A DNA stretch of 64,000 bases from Scilla litardierei (lineage: Eukaryota > Streptophyta > Magnoliopsida > Asparagales > Asparagaceae). The notes under the pieces were generated by a model. The model searched no databases. It was not told the DNA's origin and saw only the letters and a list, made by a program, of their open reading frames with translations. Of this stretch, positions 52,611-64,000 are shown in pieces. The stretch covers positions 12,019,860-12,083,859 of the forward strand of contig CM061130.1 in NCBI GenBank assembly GCA_030789695.1. Reading direction: 5' to 3'. The translations under genes and the position numbers were made by a program. The first letter of the stretch is position 1. Each line of letters starts with the position of its first letter.

Positions 52611-55600
52611 CTTCTCCCCCCAAAAGTGCCACCTTGTCCTCAATATGGAAGTCTGGAAATTGGTCTCATATCATCTCACGGGGCTCCCATGTAGCATCAT
52701 AGTCCAGTAGTCCACTCCATCTGATCAGCACTTCTTATGTTTCGTTTGCGGTCTGTCTAACACCAGTCAGCTCATGTGGCTCAAGCAACACCTCCATGTC
52801 ATCTGTCAGAGTGGGAGGAAGAGTAAGTGATAGAGTATGGTCCCCAATCGCTCACCGCAGCTACAAGATATGGAACAGGGGGTGGATGGTGGATGTAGCA
52901 GGTAACTTCAGACGATACACCACCTTCCCTATCTGAGCGGTAATCTCGAATGGCCCATAGTAGCGGGCCGCTAGCTTTTCATTGCTCCGATGGGCCAATG
53001 TATTTTGTCTGTAGGGTCGAAGATTGAGGTAAACCCGATAGCCTATGGTAAACTGTACATCTCTCCGGTGTCCATTTGCTTTAGTTTTCATGATTTGTTG
53101 GGCATGCAGTAAATGTCTTTTCAGCTCCTCCAAATATTTGTCCCGCTCCCCTAGATGCTCCTTAACCTGTGAAATGGGAGTGGTACCTCTACTGTAGTGG
53201 ATCAACTGGGGTAGGTCCTGTCCATGCAAAATCCGAAAAGGAGTACGTTGTGCTGCCGAGTGGTATGATGTGTTCTACCAATATTTAGCCCATACTAACC
53301 ACCTGGCCCACTGTTTCGGAGAATCTGAAGCAAAACACCTCAAGTAGGTATCCACACTACTATTCACTACCTCAATTTGTCCATCCGTCTGTGGTTGATA
53401 GGCTGTGCTCCTCCTCAGTTTAGTCCCCTGAACCTTGAACAGCTTCCGCCAAAAACTGCTCATGAATACTTTATCGCGGTCAGATACTAGGGAAGCAGGG
53501 AACCCATGCAAGCGGACTACCTATCTCATAAAAGCTGTAGCTACAGTCATCGTCGTATAGGGATGTCTCAGTGGCATGAAGTGGGCATACTTGCTGAGGC
53601 GGTCCACCACTACTAGTATAGAATTGCAGCCCTCTGATCTTGGTAGCCCCTCGATGGAAATACATGCTGATATCCTCCAAAATTCTCTCCGAGATGGCCA
53701 ATGGCTGTATAAGTCCTGCTGGTGCCATCGCTAGATATTTGTGATGCTGACAGACGTCACACTCCGCTATCAACTTAGCAATGTCTCGCTTCATGCCCGG
53801 CCACTACAGCTCCCTAGACATCCTCCTATAAGTCTGATGTATCCCCGAATTCCCTCATATGGAATTGCCATGGAACTCCTGAAATATCAATGAGATATAT
53901 GTGGACCCCCTGGGTATCACCAGTCTCCCCTGGTAAAGTAGTCACTGCCTGCTCATGGTATACCCTGGAAACTCTACTGAACCCTGCTGTAGTGCCTCCC
54001 ATATCTGTGCTAAGTTCGCATCGGCATCAATCTCACTGCTCAACGGCTCCCAGTTTAATAGGACTGGCAGGAAAATGGCTGCCACCTCTGCTGATTCTTC
54101 TCTGCAGGACAAGGCATTTGCGGCCTTGTTCTTCAAGACTGATTGATATTGTATCTCGGAGGTGTAATGGACGAGCTTGGAGAGCCACTTCTGATGCTCT
54201 TTGGTGACCATGCACTGCTCCAACAAAAATTTCAGACTCCTCTGGTCGGTCCTCACTATAAATCTCCTTCCTAGTAAATAAGGCCGCCACTTCTGAATGG
54301 AGAGCACAACCGCCATCAATTCCCTCTTATAAACTGATTTCAGTCTCGCTCGTGCTAACAGAGACTGACTGAACTACATGATTGGTCTCTGGTACTGCAT
54401 AAGCATTGCCCCCAACCCATGTCCTGAAGCGTCGGTGTCTATCATAAAGGGCCTACTGAAATCTGGTAGCGCCAACACTGGCACAGTTGTCATCGCCTAC
54501 TTCAGGGCCTTATATGCTCTGGTGGCTTCCTCTCCCCATTGAAAATTGTACTTCTTCAACTGCTTTGTCAGTGGCCATACTATCGAGCTGTATCCAAGTA
54601 CGAATTTCATGTAGTATCTAGTAAGGCCCAAGAAGCCCCGCATGCCCCGTAGTGTGGTAGGTAACTGCCAGTCTAACTTTGCTGCAATCTTCACCTGGTC
54701 TGCCGCCACCCCTTCAGCTGAGAGGATAGGCTCTAAGTACTCTACATGTGGCTGACCAAAAAGAAATTTCTTCCTATTGCGATAAAGATGATGGTCCTGT
54801 AACTCGTGCAAAACCGCCTGTAGATTCTCCACATGCTCCTCCACACTACGACTGTATATGAGTATGTCGTCGAAAAATACCAGGACAAATCTCCGAAGGT
54901 AGTGCCAGAACACCTTATTCAGAGGGATGGCAGTAATGGCCTGACCCGCCCAGCCCGACCTGGCCTGACCCGGCCCGACCCGGCCCGCAGCCGGGTCGGG
55001 GCAAGCTTGGGCTTTGTATGCGCCCCGGCCCGCCCCGACCCGCCCCGGTAAACTATAGAGGTGAACTATTTTGATGCGGACCATGCACTCAGCGAATAAC
55101 CCATAACTCATACTCTATTCCATGGTTCTCCTAATTGAGCCAATTCCCAATTCCAAATTACCAAATAAATCAAAATTCTCCCAATTCACAAAATAAAATT
55201 TTTATTTGGGATTCATATGGATGGCATTAATAACTTGACCCGATCGGCCCGACCCGGCCTGACCCAGTTTTGGTAAGAAAGAACCGGCCCCGCCCCAGCC
55301 CGCGACCCGCCCCGCCCCGGCCTGTAGATGGGTTGGGGCAAGCTTGGGTAGTTAAATACTTGCCCCGTCCCGCAATATTGCCATTCCTACTTATTCATCA
55401 ATGCCTGGAATGTTGCTGGAGCATTCGTCAGGCCGAACGACATGACGATGAACTCATAATGCCCCTCATGAGTCTTGAAATCGGTCTTTGGCACGTCAGC
55501 CGCCCTCATGCATATCTGATGATAACCTGACTTGAGGTCAATCTTGGAAAAACATGTGGCCCCATGGAGCTCGTCAAGAAGCTCATCGATCACTGGGATG

Positions 55601-56430
55601 CGGAACTTATCGGGAATTGTTTCCTTATTTAAAGCCTTGTAGTCCACATAAAACCTCCAACTGCCATCCTTCTTCTTCACCAGCAAAACTAGGCTGGAGA
55701 ATGGACTCACACTCGGCTGAATCACTCCCACCTGCAGCATGTCCTCTACTAGCCTCTCGATCTCATCCTTCTGCACCTAGGGATATCTGTGTAGACGCAC
55801 GATGATGGGAGACACGCCCTCCTGCAAAACAATGGTGTGCTCGTGATCTCAGGGTGGTGGTAATCTATGTGGGGTCTGAAAAACATCCTTGTACTGGCTC
55901 AATAGCTGCTCTATATCAGGTGCCATCAACTGGGTGTGATCCTCCCTCTACTCCCCTGCGGTCACCGCCTGTAGCTCTACCAGATAGCATCCTCATGCAG
56001 TGTGTATAGCTCGTGCCATGGCCTTATAGGATACTAAAGGCCGACATAGGCTAGGATCCTCCTGTAAGACTAATATCCTCCCCTCATCATGGTACTCCAA
56101 ACTGAGCAATTTCCAGTTAGTTTTGGTTTCCCCTAATGTCTGTAGCCACTTCATCCCTATGATGACATCAGTGCTCCCTAACTCCAGGGGAAGGAAATCC
56201 GTGACAATCTACACCCCCTGCACCGTCGCGATCACACCTCGACATACATTGTTGATGTGCATCACCTGTCATGTACCCAACACTACTCCATACCTTCCCG
56301 TGTCACTCAGCTGCAGTCTCAGCTCTCCCACCAATCTGCTTGAGATGAAATTATGGGTGTCTCCATTATCTACTAACACGATCACATTCCGTCCGCCCAC
56401 CTGTCCCACCAATTTCATGGTGTGATTCGG
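52611..56430 (-). pseudogene. Broken Reina-like pol
   Basis: Protease VLVDNGDTHNFIS has Asn for the usual Ser/Thr after Asp. [49 protein letters not shown], then after the MITE FFDDILIYSRS with both catalytic Asp. RNase H: SIQKWRPYLLGRRFIVRTDQ. Integrase: CDVCQHHKYLA zinc finger half, FPASLVSDRDKVF, YQPQTDGQIEVVN, then GPFEITAQIGKVVYRLKLP and HPLFHI. A chromodomain (VLIRWSGLLDYDATWEP, FHIEDKVALLGGE) is interrupted by two stops and overlaps the polypurine tract. Many stops are CAG/TGG to TAG/TGA type. Confidence 0.85.
54922..55389. mobile_element. hAT-type MITE inserted in the Gypsy RT
   Basis: 468 bp, flanked by the perfect 8-bp duplication CTTATTCA (54914-54921 and 55390-55397). Ends GAGGGATGGCAGTAATGG and CAATATTGCCATTCCTA form imperfect inverted repeats of the common plant hAT GGGATGGCAAT type. 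Subterminal regions are CCCGACCCGGCCC-rich and the centre is AT-rich. Removing element plus one duplication copy restores the RT frame (ALMNKVFWHYLRRFV), which confirms both boundaries. Confidence 0.9.
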
Positions 56431-57324
56431 TGTGAACCCTACCATAGAATTGAGGGATACATCTGCCAGGTCCAAGTGCTGGTGCTCATCCTCATCCTCG
56501 TCCTCTCCAGCCTCAAGTACCACCGCATTGTCGTTCACTATCAATATCTGGAGAATCCATTCCTTGCAACGGTGCCCTGGAGTGAATCTCTCATCACATT
56601 TAAAGCATAGCCACTTTTCTTGCTTTTCTCTAACCTCTGCCTCGGTCATCCTCCGTACCTGCCCCCTGGCCGTGGCTTGTGCCTCTTGTCCCTGTTGCTT
56701 GCTGCTACTGATGTAGCTCCCTGGGTAGTAGCAGCTCTCTGTCCTCCCGCTGGAGCTTACCTGCGAAAAGTGATGCCTCCACATGTCCCACGGGCTCTCT
56801 TCTCAGTCTCCTGATGGTCCTCTTCCATCCGTGCTGATGTCATCATCTCTCGCAGACTTACAGGCTTCAAATGCCTCAGACACGACCGAACCGTGGGCTT
56901 CAGCCCCTTCATGAAGCATCCCTCCTAGGATTCTCCTGAAACTCCCCGAACTAGGTTGCAGAGCGACTCAAAATTCTTAATATACTCCACGACGCTCCCT
57001 TCCTGCTTCAATGAATGTAGCTGCTCATAAACTCCCCCAGCCTATACTACGCCAAACCGCTCCAACAGAAGGGTGGTGAACTCCTCCCACACCCGAAAAG
57101 GATGCTACTAATGTGTCCACCTAAACCAGCACAAAGCCTCTCCCTCCAGTAGACTCCTACAGCATGGAGCCAGTCCTCTCCTGGTACCCCTGATACCACA
57201 AAATATCTCTCCACTTGGTACAACCAGTCATCAGGGTCTCCTCCCTCAAAAATGGGCGTCTTTAGCTTCCTCAGCATATTCTACCCAGCAAAGCCTCCAC
57301 TCCTACAGGTGATCCTGGCGTCTC
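56431..57324 (-). pseudogene. Broken Reina-like gag
   Basis: LKTPIFEGGDPDDWLYQVER (57277 down) opens the gag domain. Frame changes lead through a segment with SLREMMTSARMEEDHQETEK to the Gln-rich linker and the zinc knuckle CFKCDERFTPGHRC (about 56570-56610), whose form is typical of Reina-like chromoviruses. The N-terminal start lies beyond the SIRE insertion at 57325. Confidence 0.75.
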
Positions 57325-57368
57325 TGTTGAGTATCGGACTTCTCCCTACTTTGTGTTAATGATGAGCA
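57325..57368 (+). repeat. First 44 bp of a SIRE-type LTR
   Basis: TGTTGAGTATCGGACTTCTC to GTTAATGATGAGCA matches the start of the LTR at 45807 with two differences. It is then interrupted by the Angela-type LTR at 57369. Its continuation should lie beyond the window's right edge. Confidence 0.8.
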
Positions 57369-58713
57369 TGTAGGGTGTTTGCGGACCCTCAGGGCTAAAA
57401 TCTGTGCCCGTCCTAAGTCGGACGGAACACGGAAGCAAAAAATGCAGCGGAAAAATTTTATGTTAATCTAATTAACATGCAGCCCTAAGGAACCAGACCC
57501 TTAGCCAGGATCTCTGCCAACTCGGGGTGGATCTGACCACCCCAAGAGGGATCTAAACTACTGCGAATAATTAACCTAATGCTTATAAAACACATACCCG
57601 AAATCTTGCCCTGGGGCAGGCAAGATGTACCGCACCGTCTTTCGAGCCACTCCTCGAACCACTCCTCGAACCGCTCCGCATCCCGAGGCGAGCAATCCTC
57701 GTGTCATCGAGCCAACCACGAGCCGAAGAAATTTTCACGCGAGTGAAAGCCTTTGCCAAGATTTCGGATCCGAATCCGAACCCCTTTGTGGCTTTGCTAG
57801 AGCCGTTTAGGAGTAAGGCAGAATTTTAGGGAGAAAAGGAATTAATTTAAGATTTGATCTTAGTGTGTCCCAACGTTTTTGGGAGACGCTTAGATCTTGA
57901 GCTTGGGACAAGTTTGGAGGAGGGGGGAGGCCTCTATTTATATAGGCGGCTGACTCTCCCCTTTTCTCCACAACCGATGTGGGACTATTAAATTTGAGTT
58001 AATTAAATCAAGTTAGTTTGCCTTTCAGAAAGGGCAAACTTCCGTGAATTTTAACTCCCTCAACGTTGAACTTCATGATTGATACAACCTATCAATTCGA
58101 AGGGTGTTCAATAGTGAATGCATAGAAAAAACGGTACGTCAATCGGAGTCCGTTTGACCCTCCAATTAATCGACCAAAGATCAGCTCAAGGCTTGATTTT
58201 CGTCCAAAATCAGCCGTCAAATTCTGCACTGCCCTAGGTTCTGAAAACCCAATTCTGACAGGCCCACCACGCCAACTGGGCGAGCCTAGACCAGGCTGGA
58301 CACCTGATCTGGGCGTGCCCAGGCCAGGATGCCTAGCCTGGGCCAGGCGCCCAGGCGGGCCGGGCGCCCTAGTCCAAATGGGCCTGGCCAGGTGCCCAGG
58401 CCAAACCCAGTCTGGTCTGGGTAAGCCTGGTTTGACCCATGTCCAGTTTGGGCATGGGTCAGACCCTTTTGAGCTGTTTTATGTACAGCTTGGGCATTTG
58501 GCGTCCGATTTGGACGCCGTTCGAACCTGGGCATAGACCGGGACATTCCCGTCTTACCCGTGAACTTTTCCTTGCATTTAATTCATTAAATATTGTCGTA
58601 AACTATTTACGACACATTTAATCTGGTTTGCATCAAATGCAAAATAGTCCCAATCTAAGCTTAAATTTTCATTTGCATCAAATACAAATGATCTGAGGGC
58701 ATATCCCCCAACA
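57369..58713 (-). repeat. 3' LTR of an Angela-type Copia element
   Basis: 1,345 bp. In minus sense it starts TGTTGGGGGATATGCCC and ends AAACACCCTACA. The polypurine signal TGCAAGTGGGAGA (58726-58714) directly precedes it. This combination is characteristic of Angela/BARE-like Copia elements. TATA box (CCTATATAAATAG, 57933-57946) lies downstream of a GC-rich palindromic array (58255-58480). Confidence 0.75.
58255..58480. promoter_or_regulatory. Array of CCTGGGCCAGG-type words in the Angela-like U3
   Basis: Repeated quasi-palindromic words (GCCTGGCCAGG, CCCAGGCCAGG, GCCTGGGCCAGGC, GGGCCTGGCC) over about 220 bp, about 310 bp upstream (minus sense) of the TATA box. Spacing is less regular than in the other arrays. 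Confidence 0.55.
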
Positions 58714-58726
58714 TCTCCCACTTGCA

Positions 58727-58883
58727 CTCAGGATCATTTATCCCGAATGCAGGAGATAATTGCAAACATCTTTTGCAATGCTTTATTCCTTGCATCAAAT
58801 GCATATTCTCCCAAATCATTTCTACCTATTTCTAGACAAAGGTCACACTCTATGTGAGACCATATATCCTGACCCTTACTACA
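58727..58883 (-). other. Internal 3' region of the Angela-type element
   Basis: AT-rich, non-coding. Interrupted by the solo LTR at 58884. Confidence 0.5.
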
Positions 58884-60555
58884 TGTGACGTCCCCTGGGG
58901 TTGTGATGCATGCAAGTGTGCAATAGGATTAGGGATACCAGATTTAAATATTTATACCGCAAGCGCACGGTGTTGTAGTGTGACTTAGGGGTCGAACACA
59001 GAGAGGCGTGGTTGTGCTTGTGTCAGAGAGGAACCGGTTCACCCTATAGGCGAGCTAGCCCAAATCGATCGTTGGTTTGTCACAAAATAAATACGAAGGA
59101 TAAACAATATAAAGAGAAACCCAGGACTTCGGTTTCCACCCTATCATGTGTTCTCACTACTATGACCGACGGATAGGAACACGATCAGAATTAGGGTTTA
59201 ATGGTGAGACGTTGCCTCTAAGAGTGATACCAGCGTCCCATGGGCCCGATATTCCGGTCGGTGCCCAGGATGATACACCGGACTACACGAGTTCAGTCAG
59301 TGGGCATTCCCATGTCCATTAACACTGACCGACGCCGAGAGCACTAAGCTCGCAATGATAACTCCCAACATCTCATCCTGCCGTTCCCACGCGCTAGGAT
59401 TCGATGTCTACGCTAAGGGCGTGAGCTATGGCTAGGGAGTCAACCGCCAAGTTTATTCCCCCTTGGCCCAACGGTCAAAGGCGGTCTTTTTCCCGCCGAT
59501 GACAATAAAACACCCCGTGTAACCAATAAATTCCTAATCCCTATCGAAATCCTAGTCATATGGATGCATTAGGGAGAACCCACGAAGGGGTTTCCACCAA
59601 AATCCCAGATTTGGGAACTACTCACACATTTTAGCTAAAAAGCGATCTAAACGAAAATCGACCATAGAAATCATAATCAGGCAATTGAAATGAAGTAGTA
59701 GCAATGCTATTAAGATAATATCAAAGTTTCATAAAGATCAGAACACTTACAAATAACAATAAAATTCCAGCCGTCACAAATAGAGAAAAAACAGGAAAAA
59801 ATACACAGCTCTCGTTTCTGAAAACCTAGGCAGCTATATATAGAAATCGACTTCACCCGATCGGTTGAAGAATCAACCGATCGGGTGAGCTGCTACGTTC
59901 TTCGGCCACGGTCTTTAGAAACTTCACCCGCTCGCTTGACCCGACCGGTTGGCGCAAGCGGGTCGTCGTTTGAGGAGAAGCGGCATCATGTCAACCGATC
60001 GGTTGAGTTATCAACCGATCGGTTGGAATTATCGCCCAAAAGAACAGAGACCTCAGTCGACTTGGCACGGTCAGTGGCCCGTCGGGTGAGCTCTCCGGGT
60101 CGTCGTTCGGAAAATTCGCTGCAGATGAACCGATCGGGTGAAGGTCACCCGATCGGTTGGAATTCAGCTCCAATTTCCCGAGAACTCTGTTGGGATGAAC
60201 CGGTCGGCGAACCGTTCAGTTGACCTTGCACTTCGCTTCAGCTTCTGTCCGGGTCGGACACGCGTGCATCACCCGATCGGTTGGCTGTGCCCAACCGATC
60301 GGGTGGGGGCTGAAAGATGGAAATCTTGGTCGTTTGACCCCCCTGGATCGCGCGTGACTCCTCCCGTTGCTCCCGGGACTCATGATATCTTCGTTATGTG
60401 TCCCCTACACTGGCGATCTCCTGCAAACACACAAAAACACGGAGAAGTGAAAGAAAACAAGAAAACACGAGAAAATGGATACGGGACGACGAAAAATAAC
60501 GGAAAAACACAAAGGAGACATGTGTGAATATATAAAATATAAACACACGTCAACA
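58884..60555 (-). repeat. Solo LTR with an ACCCGATCGGT palindrome array
   Basis: 1,672 bp. In minus sense it runs from TGTTGACGTGTG to GGGGACGTCACA. The TATA box CTATATATAG (59834-59843) sits just downstream of the array (59857-60302). No second copy or internal sequence is seen and no clean target duplication (left CTACA, right GGTTG), so the element class is open and the ends may be altered. Confidence 0.6.
59857..60302. promoter_or_regulatory. Array of CCGATCGG-centred palindromes
   Basis: CCGATCGG cores (flanks ACC/GGT or AAC/GTT) start at 59857, 59877, 59995, 60015, 60130, 60149, 60273 and 60295, in pairs spaced 20, 20, 19 and 22 bp. Degenerate copies occur at 59928, 59941 and 60200. 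The nearest core is about 15 bp from the TATA box. Confidence 0.75.
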
Positions 60556-63500
60556 GGTTGAGCTCGAAGCCCTATACGGCAGAGACCACTAGCAGTAGTT
60601 GACGTCCCTGCTTCAAAATCATAATTAGGTGGTTGACTCATCGATATGAGTATTGTCGGAACCACCCTGCCTGTGTCTGAGTTCCACAGTTTTAGTCTCT
60701 TCGTCTAAACTATGTCGCGTAGATCAAGTCTAGGGTACAGTCAAACTGTCACTCCAATAACTTGAATCCGGTTAGTTTGTATCGATCTTTAGTCAACTAA
60801 TGTTGGACTTCTTCCAACATACTCTGATCATAGATTTTACAAAAGACCGAACTAACTCTACGACACTAACTCCCATTGACCGGGAGAGACGAATCCTATC
60901 TTGGTCATTACTCTCCTCGTACGCTTCAAGTGACACCCAATCAAAAACCTTTCGACAGGCCTAGCCTTGAAGTTAGGTCAGTGATCTAAGTGGCAACGTT
61001 TACGCACAGGTTCGTAAAATGACCTCAAGTCAAAAGACCAACTTGCCTATCATCACTAAGAGTTATCATTAACAGATTGGTCAATATAACCATATGATAA
61101 CTCTTGTGGATCGTTCAGTGAACTCATTCTCTAATGAGCACATGTGTCTTGTCTTCGACTTCACCAAGTCAAACGATCATGAGATCATCGCCACTGCTAA
61201 ACGGTGAAGACTAATACACAATGGTATATCCGATGTTTCGATATCCTTATCTCGAAACATCTACGACCACGAACCCTTTAGACTTATGCGACAGACGGTC
61301 AAACATTTCTCCATGATCGAGATATTCATCTCAATACATGTTTGACCTTGCATAAAGTCTCAGGACTTTACCTAAGTTAATATCTAATGTTTACTACATT
61401 ATAATATAACTTAGATAAATTATTATCAAACAGCTTACTGTTATTTCAAACAAGATGTTTGTATTGTTTACACAGAGATAGTATTGCCTCGAGAGCATAC
61501 ATCTCTCTACATCTCCCACTTGCACTCAGGCCCATTTATCTCGATATCGTATACCGTCTACAGTATAGACTGCATGTGATAGAGCCTTCATGAGTGGATA
61601 TGCTAAAACCGTCTATGGTATAGACTTAAGGGGTTTCTATGTTCATGTTAGACCAACCATTTGAATCTTATTCAAATAATTCTCTTGGTCTGTCGGAATC
61701 CATAATATTTTATTTTCCTGGATCTTATCCAGTTCATCGTACCTTACGATAATAATTTTAAATTAGTTACTGGTTAATTTAAGATAGTTCATAATCATTT
61801 TTGATAAAGTGTCAAACTCTTTGATTACTTTGTCAAAACATATGTTCCATCCCGTTGTTGCCTCACATGTAATTTGTTTGTTCCCACTGACTTTGAAAAC
61901 TCTCTTTGTGATTCTTTTAAGTTGGTTCGTCTAAATCATATTTAGAAAAACGAACGTATAATCGAATGTTCCAGTTTTCATGGTCATCATGAGCATTTAC
62001 ATCGAGTTCGGTCCGAGTAGATCCGTACACATCTGCTGGCGAGACAGTTTCAACATAATCCGTTTATAGGAATTAGGATGAAAACCGTTCTCGACCAACA
62101 TGATTGCACTTCACCATTTGCTTTCTGCACCAATCTTTTAACTTAAAGATTTACTTGCAGAAAGTGAGGAAACATTTTCCTTGGGCACGTAAACTAAAGT
62201 CCATACTTTTATTCACGTGCTCGGACCTATTCTAACTACATCAAGTTTTTAAATGGAGTTACTACTCCGAATTTCATCCCAGAAGTTGACTAGGTCATCA
62301 TCAGTTATGATGTCTAACTCGACTCGTCGTCTAACGAGATTCGAGTAATTATACAACTTCCAATGATCGATTTAATGAATATCTTATTGATAATGTCCTC
62401 ATAGAACATTATCAAAGCCTAGACATTACTATCTGGGACTGAACCCAGAGGGAGGACTTAACTCAGAGTCACTTGCTATGGATCGCACCAAGTCTAACTA
62501 AGTATGATTCATACATTTTAACACATCGATGTGTTAACAGACTTGACCTGAGAGAAAATCATATTTTCTTTTAATTACACAAGATTTTATATAGCTAAGT
62601 ATTTGACCATTCGATCTAATCGAATCAGTTTAAACACTTTTGTCATTTCAAACTTTATTTTATCAAACTTGTGTTTCATCAAGAACACATGTCTTAATAA
62701 AATATAAGAATAAATTATTTTGGTTAGTCTAGACTCGGGTACATCAGTATGTACGAGACTGAGTTCGACAACTCATTCTCCCATTGTCTTACAGATGGGT
62801 TTCGGCCATTATATCTAAGAGGATAAGACTCACAAGTGTCCGTAGACTTCATAATACGAGAGGTCAGACCCCTCTTTATGTGACTTGTGAAGCTTAGTCT
62901 CTCGATACGGCCTAGTCTATTTTGCCATATAAGTTTGCTACTATCTTGTGTATTTATATATTAACATTTAATATATATATTATCGTTATACATATTACTC
63001 ATTGCTTCAGAAGCAATGTGACGACATTCGTCAAAAAATGTTAATCTTTTGTATAACAATGATTTTGAAATCGTGACATCAAAATATGTCACATTTTCAT
63101 TCCCTCCTACTTATGCCTTTACTAATAATAAATTAAACTATTTAACTCAATTAACTTTCCGGAGTGCCTTCTTCTTTTTCTAAATCACATTTAGATATTA
63201 AATAGCCCAACATAAATGAATAGCTTTGCAAGCATCTCATGTATCCAAAAGCCTGAGCTTTGCAACCTTGAGTGTAGCTCAACAAGTTGCTTGTCTCAAG
63301 ATCTGGTTGGGATACATAGCCTTGCATCGTTCATGCACTTGTATTCAACTCAAACAGTTTGATCGAATTCTTGAACTTTGAGGATCAAAATTGTTTTTCC
63401 ATACAACCTTGAGTGTAGCTTAACAAGTTGTAGGGAGAAACATACTTCGAATATCCTATATGTTCAAGCTGCCCCATATAGAGGCGAGTGACATGTAGCG

Positions 63501-64000
63501 TGAATTTATTTGTTGGACCCAGAACTTAATGAAATCATATTTCTTAAGTCTGTTCTTTAGAAGGTCATTTTAATGTCAACGAGAATATAGTTTAATTCTA
63601 TCAATTAGAATTTAACTTGATATTCAACTAATCAACCTATTTGACCAGTTAACTTATTTCATTACAATATTATATTTTGATTCCATTTGTAAACTTAGAA
63701 CTTACACTAGTTTAGCATATGTTCAATATTAAATATAGTTAGATTGACTTTTATCTATCTATACCCTCCCACTATTTTTGCGATCGTTCTAAGCTTTAAT
63801 AACGAACGATTTAATCAAATTAAATTAATGGGTAAGAGGTCCAATTACCTTGAGCCTAACAACCTCGGTGTATTTACAACAAATTTCTTGACTCTGTAAT
63901 CGGAAGATGACTCTTCATCGATCATATCGGATACGACTCTCTTATCGTTTTTACCCATAGTCACTTGATATCATGAGTGTGCTCATCCAAATCATAGTGA
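60556..64000. other. AT-rich sequence without coding potential, probably Angela-type internal region
   Basis: No frame above about 60 codons and no RT, integrase or gag resemblance on either strand. At 61513-61525 the polypurine-like TCTCCCACTTGCA recurs, followed by ACTCAGGCCCATTTATC, nearly repeating 58714-58742. The bases before it (ATCTCTCTACA) could be a second LTR end. The region may be a large non-coding derivative. Confidence 0.4.

Larger units (their letters stand above)
52303..57324 (-). mobile_element. Degenerate Reina-like chromovirus (Ty3/Gypsy), 5' part missing
   Basis: In minus sense: gag (57277 down), CCHC knuckle, protease, RT, RNase H, integrase, chromodomain, polypurine tract, 3' LTR. 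The 5' end is cut at 57324 by a SIRE LTR start. RT is split by a 468-bp hAT MITE (54922-55389). Stops and frameshifts are frequent. Confidence 0.85.

Noticed and set aside
58884..60555. Complete LTR element with internal region
   Set aside because: Only one LTR-like unit is present, with no primer site or polypurine tract of its own and no clean target duplication, so it is called a solo LTR.

Overview
This is a plant (flowering-plant) nuclear window built almost entirely of nested transposable elements. Evidence for a plant: Tat, Tekay-like and Reina-like Ty3/Gypsy elements, SIRE-, Tnt1- and Angela-type Copia elements, plant L1-type LINEs with DUF4283 ORF1, a Transposase_28 antisense ORF, and one host exon of an RGLG-type E3 ubiquitin ligase. 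The species cannot be named from the sequence.

Layout. 1-2952: 3' part of a Tat Gypsy element with an intron-containing antisense ORF and its 3' LTR. 3181-6872: a non-autonomous hAT-like element (8-bp target duplication) split by a small LTR element (3195-5491, 5-bp duplication) that carries a fragment of the host TPR gene OEP61. 8871-9215 (minus): first coding exon of an RGLG gene, the only credible host gene; its later exons are not in the window, so the nested elements to the left may lie in its first intron. 9961-15247: a complete Copia element with identical 112-bp LTRs, open gag and broken pol. 16904-24643: a SIRE-type element (minus) with gag only and a three-LTR structure. 24667-32052: a Gypsy element with 3-kb LTRs and gag only. 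Both sit in an older LTR (16783-16903, 32058-32846). 32847-36390: Tekay-like fragment. 36391-36612: Copia integrase fragment. 36613-47634: SIRE-type remnant (promoter, env-like ORF, polypurine tract, 3' LTR), split by three LINE insertions separated by (TA)n tracts. 47635-48783: second Tat fragment (minus). 48784-52300: SINE-like unit, LINE tail, foldback elements, microsatellites. 52303-57324: degenerate Reina-like Gypsy with a 468-bp hAT MITE in its reverse transcriptase. 57325-64000: SIRE LTR stub, Angela-type LTR, an unrelated solo LTR, then AT-rich sequence with no coding potential.

Most unusual signal. Several unrelated promoters (five LTR U3 regions and one internal env-like promoter) carry arrays of short CpG-centred palindromes just upstream of the TATA box. 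The palindrome differs between families (CAGTCGACTG, ACTCGGTCGAGT, ACCCGATCGGT), but members are repeatedly spaced 19-22 bp apart, about two helical turns. This looks like a convergent operator or hairpin architecture. Other points are the captured OEP61 fragment, the three-LTR SIRE, recent movement of a Copia copy with broken pol, and LINEs stacked on (TA)n.
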